NCBI GenBank assembly: GCA_054601695.1
Contig: BAAHQB010000152.1
Location: 248,001-312,000 of the forward strand
Direction: 5' to 3'
DNA length: 64,000 nt
From: Amorphochlora amoebiformis
Lineage: Eukaryota > Cercozoa > Chlorarachniophyceae
Shown here: one piece after another, positions 1 to 64,000 of the stretch
How the letters are laid out: every line of letters begins with the position of its first letter
Position numbering within the stretch: the stretch's first letter is position 1
Notes under the pieces: generated by a model
Databases searched by the model: none
What the model was told of the DNA's origin: nothing
Seen by the model: the letters and a program-made list of their open reading frames with translations, nothing else
Made by a program: the position numbers and the translations under genes

Positions 1-49
1 CATACATGACACACACGCACACACACACATACACATCCATCCCAACAAC

Positions 50-794
<745 letters not shown>

Positions 795-1314
795 CTCCGA
801 GATGTGCGCGGCGAGGTGAGGTGACAAGTGGAAGGGATCTCTGGAAAGGTCGGGATTGGCGGCAAGGCGGATGGGATTTCTTCTTGGGGGCTCGGAGGGC
901 AACAGAGGAGGCGAAGAGTCAGCAGCCTGCGGATGTGAAGCAATTCATATGTGTCAGGTGTATGTAAGTCTTCATGATGCAGATTTTCGAGCCAATTTCA
1001 CGGCCGGTATATATATTCTCTCACGTCTGAGAGCATTTCACCGAGAAGTATGCGCTTACGGGTTTAACGCCGAGATGTTACAAGCATGTCGTGACAAAAA
1101 CATAGAGAAGAATAGGGACGATGAGAAAGTCAGAGAGTTTCGAAATAAGGATGAAGGCCCGAACCGATAGGGCTACAAACAGCCACGCCAACATACGACA
1201 TGCGCCTGGAATCCCACGTGTCTGGGTTCCATTACATTAACTGCGTGATACCTAGCGTGACACAATGCTGAATAACGGCTATTCTGCGCGACATCCCCCT
1301 ATGTAGCACATTTC
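795..1314. promoter_or_regulatory. Head-to-head intergenic region between the RS-like gene and the ABCF gene
   Basis: About 520 bp of balanced-composition DNA with no microsatellite, between two proposed divergent starts at 794 (-) and 1315 (+). It contains a CACGTG E-box-like palindrome near 1217. An open frame at 856-1170 (+) has no recognisable features and is probably chance. The promoter role is inferred from position only. Confidence 0.35.
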
Positions 1315-26814
<25,500 letters not shown>

Positions 26815-27246
26815 CTTCGCGGCAGTTTAATACATTATTAACGTTAACTTACGTAAATCTTTCTCAATGCCAGACGTGATTAATAAAAATTATGTGATAT
26901 TCAAATAAATTAATTTATACGAATACTGAGACTTTTAACAGTACGCGTAATTTGAACTTATATATATCAAGCTAGCTAGTATATATATATATATATAAAC
27001 TAGATAAATCTAGTAAATAAATATATATATCTAGTCTAGATAGATATATATCTAGTATATATCTAGATATATATGTGTGTATATCTATATCTAGTATACA
27101 TACACATCTAGGGCTAACTAGACGAGTAGGTCCAGGTGTGTATATCTAGAAAATATATATATATATATATATCTAGTATATATCTAGATATATATATATA
27201 TATATATATTTCTAGATATATATCATGATAGTGTAGTTAGATACAA

Positions 27247-27287
<41 letters not shown>

Positions 27288-27533
27288 GTACTAGATGTAT
27301 ATATACTCTAGATACTAGATGAAATATATCATACTAATACTAGATTATATAAATAGATACTGAAGTTCTAGAATTATTTCAATCCGAGTGTAGAGATAAA
27401 CCTGTTGGATCCTATACATATATGCTTGGTGCCCAAGACTCGGTAGTGGTCTAGAATGATTCACTCTGATTGCCCGAACGTGCGAGTGCCGCCACTAAAA
27501 TACTCTTATACACAGCACGCCTCTAAATAATCC
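26815..27533. other. Convergent spacer between ABCF and Rab1, CTAG-rich
   Basis: The 3' flank of ABCF carries AATAAA-like words (about 26880-26910) that could serve poly(A) addition. From about 26960 to 27370 the sequence is (TA)n broken by many CTAG/CTAGATATATCTAG imperfect palindromes. From 27370 it is complex DNA with no visible gene. Confidence 0.6.
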
Positions 27534-28315
<782 letters not shown>

Positions 28316-28560
28316 CCTTTCGCTGTAGTCTGAAGGAAAAAACCATTAAATCAAATTTTCCACCAAACAAAAACGACAATGAGCCTGTCAAACCAAAGAT
28401 TTCAATTGTATAAGGAGAAAGAAAGACGAGAAAGCTAAACAGCAGAACCCAGAGCCCCAGAAACAGCGACGTATGGGGGGACTGGCACCTTCCACCGTAG
28501 AGAGATGATAACAACTTTTCTGCCGAAATAATATACTTCTCTAGAAAAAGTCGGCCTGAT
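28316..28560. promoter_or_regulatory. Head-to-head promoter region, Rab1 / esterase
   Basis: 245 bp of non-repetitive DNA between two divergent start codons. No TATA box or other motif can be assigned with confidence; the role follows from position. Confidence 0.45.
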
Positions 28561-48221
<19,661 letters not shown>

Positions 48222-48734
48222 CTATCCAGAATATAGAGTAGTCTAGCAGTACAGTGCAAGGCGGGCACAGAAGAATTTGCGTGCCGCGGCCTCCATTTTC
48301 ACGAATTGGTAACTAGCTCTGGTAACTTTGTACATGATCATGACTCAACACGTGTAATCCGATGATAGCTACTACGTAGAAACTGTAGCTTGCATACACT
48401 CTCTAGAACTTTAGATACTAGAGATACCAGCGGCTAGACCATCTGGATCGGTTCTAGAGCTTACAGGTTGTAGTAAAGCAGGTAGAGCTAGTCATTCTCT
48501 AATACCTAGAATACACACTCTATACTAGTATACTACATATAAATTTAGTAGAATATAGTCATTGCACCTTCTCAATTGAGTTTAGTGAGTAGTGGGGCAA
48601 CGGTAGGCTTGTCAGATTGGTTAAAATTTTCAAGACTGAAATCTTACAAACGGTGCGTAATTTCCAAGTCAGAGTTCAACTAGTTCAAGTCCTGAACATG
48701 CGGCATATAAGATATGCATCATGCGGCACTAGAT
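48222..48734. other. Convergent spacer between esterase and STT3
   Basis: About 510 bp of complex, non-TA DNA with many CTAG and TCTAGA words and no gene. It contains the 3' flanks of both genes. Confidence 0.6.
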
Positions 48735-55186
<6,452 letters not shown>

Positions 55187-55319
55187 GCTTGCGGCTTGCG
55201 TAATCGAGATGTCACTTATAAATGTCACGATATCACCTGTTAGACTGTTACTGCCGGTCATTAAAGATTTGGCGAGAAAATCAGCTCGGAACCCAGACTT
55301 TGGATTCCGGATGGGGGCC
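55187..55319. promoter_or_regulatory. Compact head-to-head promoter, STT3 / phosphatase
   Basis: Only 133 bp separate the proposed divergent start codons. If STT3 starts at the upstream Met (55321), the two coding regions would overlap by two bases. No core-promoter motif is assigned. Confidence 0.4.
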
Positions 55320-62863
<7,544 letters not shown>

Positions 62864-62872
62864 GTTATACAT

Positions 62873-62922
<50 letters not shown>

Positions 62923-62977
62923 CCACATGTGCACATATATATATATATTTATATATATATATATATATATATAAATG

Positions 62978-63183
62978 TGTACGACAGAGAACTACTTAGC
63001 TGTATACCTTTTCTAATGGTTAATATACACATATTATACATATACACACATATATATATACATATATATATATATAATGTAGATATGTATATATACATAT
63101 ATATAATATATACTATCATATGTATATATGCATATACACATATATGATATATACGATAGATACTAAACAATACCCCCATTTCT

Positions 63184-63282
<99 letters not shown>

Positions 63283-63314
63283 TTTATATATATATATATA
63301 TATACATACATATA

Positions 63315-63349
<35 letters not shown>

Positions 63350-63419
63350 ACACGTTAATAACACATGTGTCTATATAATGTACAGTTAATACTTAGCTGT
63401 ATGTCGTTTCTCATGGTGG

Positions 63420-63420
<1 letters not shown>
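62978..63420 (+). repeat. Two donor-side ghosts of phosphatase exon 7
   Basis: TACGACAGAGAACTACTTAG... CTAATG|GTTAAT at about 62980 and a shorter one ending TTTCTCATG|GTGGG at about 63388-63416. Confidence 0.95.
63180..63340. repeat. (TA)n tract in the last visible phosphatase intron
   Basis: Nearly pure TA with two TAAATATTTA interruptions. Similar tracts fill 63420-63600 and 63680-63830. Confidence 0.9.
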
Positions 63421-63471
<51 letters not shown>

Positions 63472-63526
63472 TTATAAATACATATAAAATATATATATAT
63501 ATATATAATTATATTGTATATTATAC

Positions 63527-63559
<33 letters not shown>

Positions 63560-63561
63560 TG

Positions 63562-63592
<31 letters not shown>

Positions 63593-63674
63593 CTAGGCAC
63601 AAATATACATCAATATATAACATATGCATACATAGTAGTTCTCCGGCGTACACACTAACACATATACACATATG

Positions 63675-63710
<36 letters not shown>

Positions 63711-63845
63711 CATATATGTATATATATATATATTATATAACATATACATATATATATATGTATATATAAAATATTTATTTTTATATATACAAATATATAT
63801 ATATATAATATATACATAATACATAATACATGTATGTAATTATAT

Positions 63846-64000
63846 ACAATATGTATGAATACCATGAGAAATGGTTTATAAACACATAATATTAGAATTC
63901 TATGCATAACATATATATATATATATATATATATATGTATAATATGTGTAATATTTACGACAGAGAACTGCTTACCTGTATGCTAACCTTTATGGAATAT
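63846..64000. repeat. Inverted and direct ghosts of phosphatase exon 7 at the window edge
   Basis: ATACCATGAGAAATGG at about 63859 is the reverse complement of the PFLMV-coding exon end with its donor. At about 63956-63995 a direct, diverged copy reads CGACAGAGAACTGCTTACCT. Neither has an intact reading frame plus acceptor. Confidence 0.85.

Overview
The window is nuclear DNA of a eukaryote, very probably single-celled. It carries six protein-coding genes cut by GT-AG introns, a Rab1 GTPase, the oligosaccharyltransferase subunit STT3, and TTAGGG-type telomere-like repeats. I cannot name the species. A unicellular relative of animals or an alga with a repeat-swollen genome would fit, but that is a low-confidence guess. 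Most of the sequence is (TA)n, with (CT/GA)n, (GT)n and minisatellites, nearly all of it inside introns. LAYOUT. 50-794 (-): 5' part of an Arg/Ser-rich protein gene that runs off the left edge. 1315-26814 (+): about 31 exons of a Uup-like ABCF ATPase (about 717 residues) with a probable mitochondrial presequence. 27534-28315 (-): a compact Rab1 gene, 4 exons, 205 residues. 28561-48221 (+): a secreted type-B carboxylesterase/cholinesterase-like protein, 28 exons, 689 residues, with a Cys-rich insertion. 48735-55186 (-): STT3, 11 exons, 796 residues. 55320 to beyond the right edge (+): an SCP/NIF-type DLDET phosphatase, 7 exons visible. The genes strictly alternate in strand, giving three head-to-head promoters of about 130-520 bp and two convergent spacers that are rich in CTAG. 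The exons were joined by hand. The Rab1, esterase and STT3 models close exactly in frame. The ABCF model is short of 2 nt (modulo 3) at one junction. MAIN OBSERVATION. Nearly every large intron holds partial copies ('ghosts') of the neighbouring exon edge. A donor-side ghost is the exon 3' end plus its 5' splice site; an acceptor-side ghost is the 3' splice site plus the exon 5' end. Each is separated from the next by (TA)n, and there are 1 to about 16 per exon. More than 100 ghosts occur in the window. They range from exact to badly decayed, some are inverted, and some arrays are themselves duplicated. Several introns also hold telomere-like (TTAGGG)n/(CCCTAA)n tracts that begin at or next to a splice site, four of them associated with a shared motif of about 40 bp. 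Together this looks like repeated break-and-repair at exon/intron borders: tandem duplication, template switching and telomere-repeat capture. One case (17047-17703) looks like an intron born inside an exon by such a duplication. The Rab1 gene has none of this. There is no obvious functional link between the six genes; they look like ordinary housekeeping neighbours.
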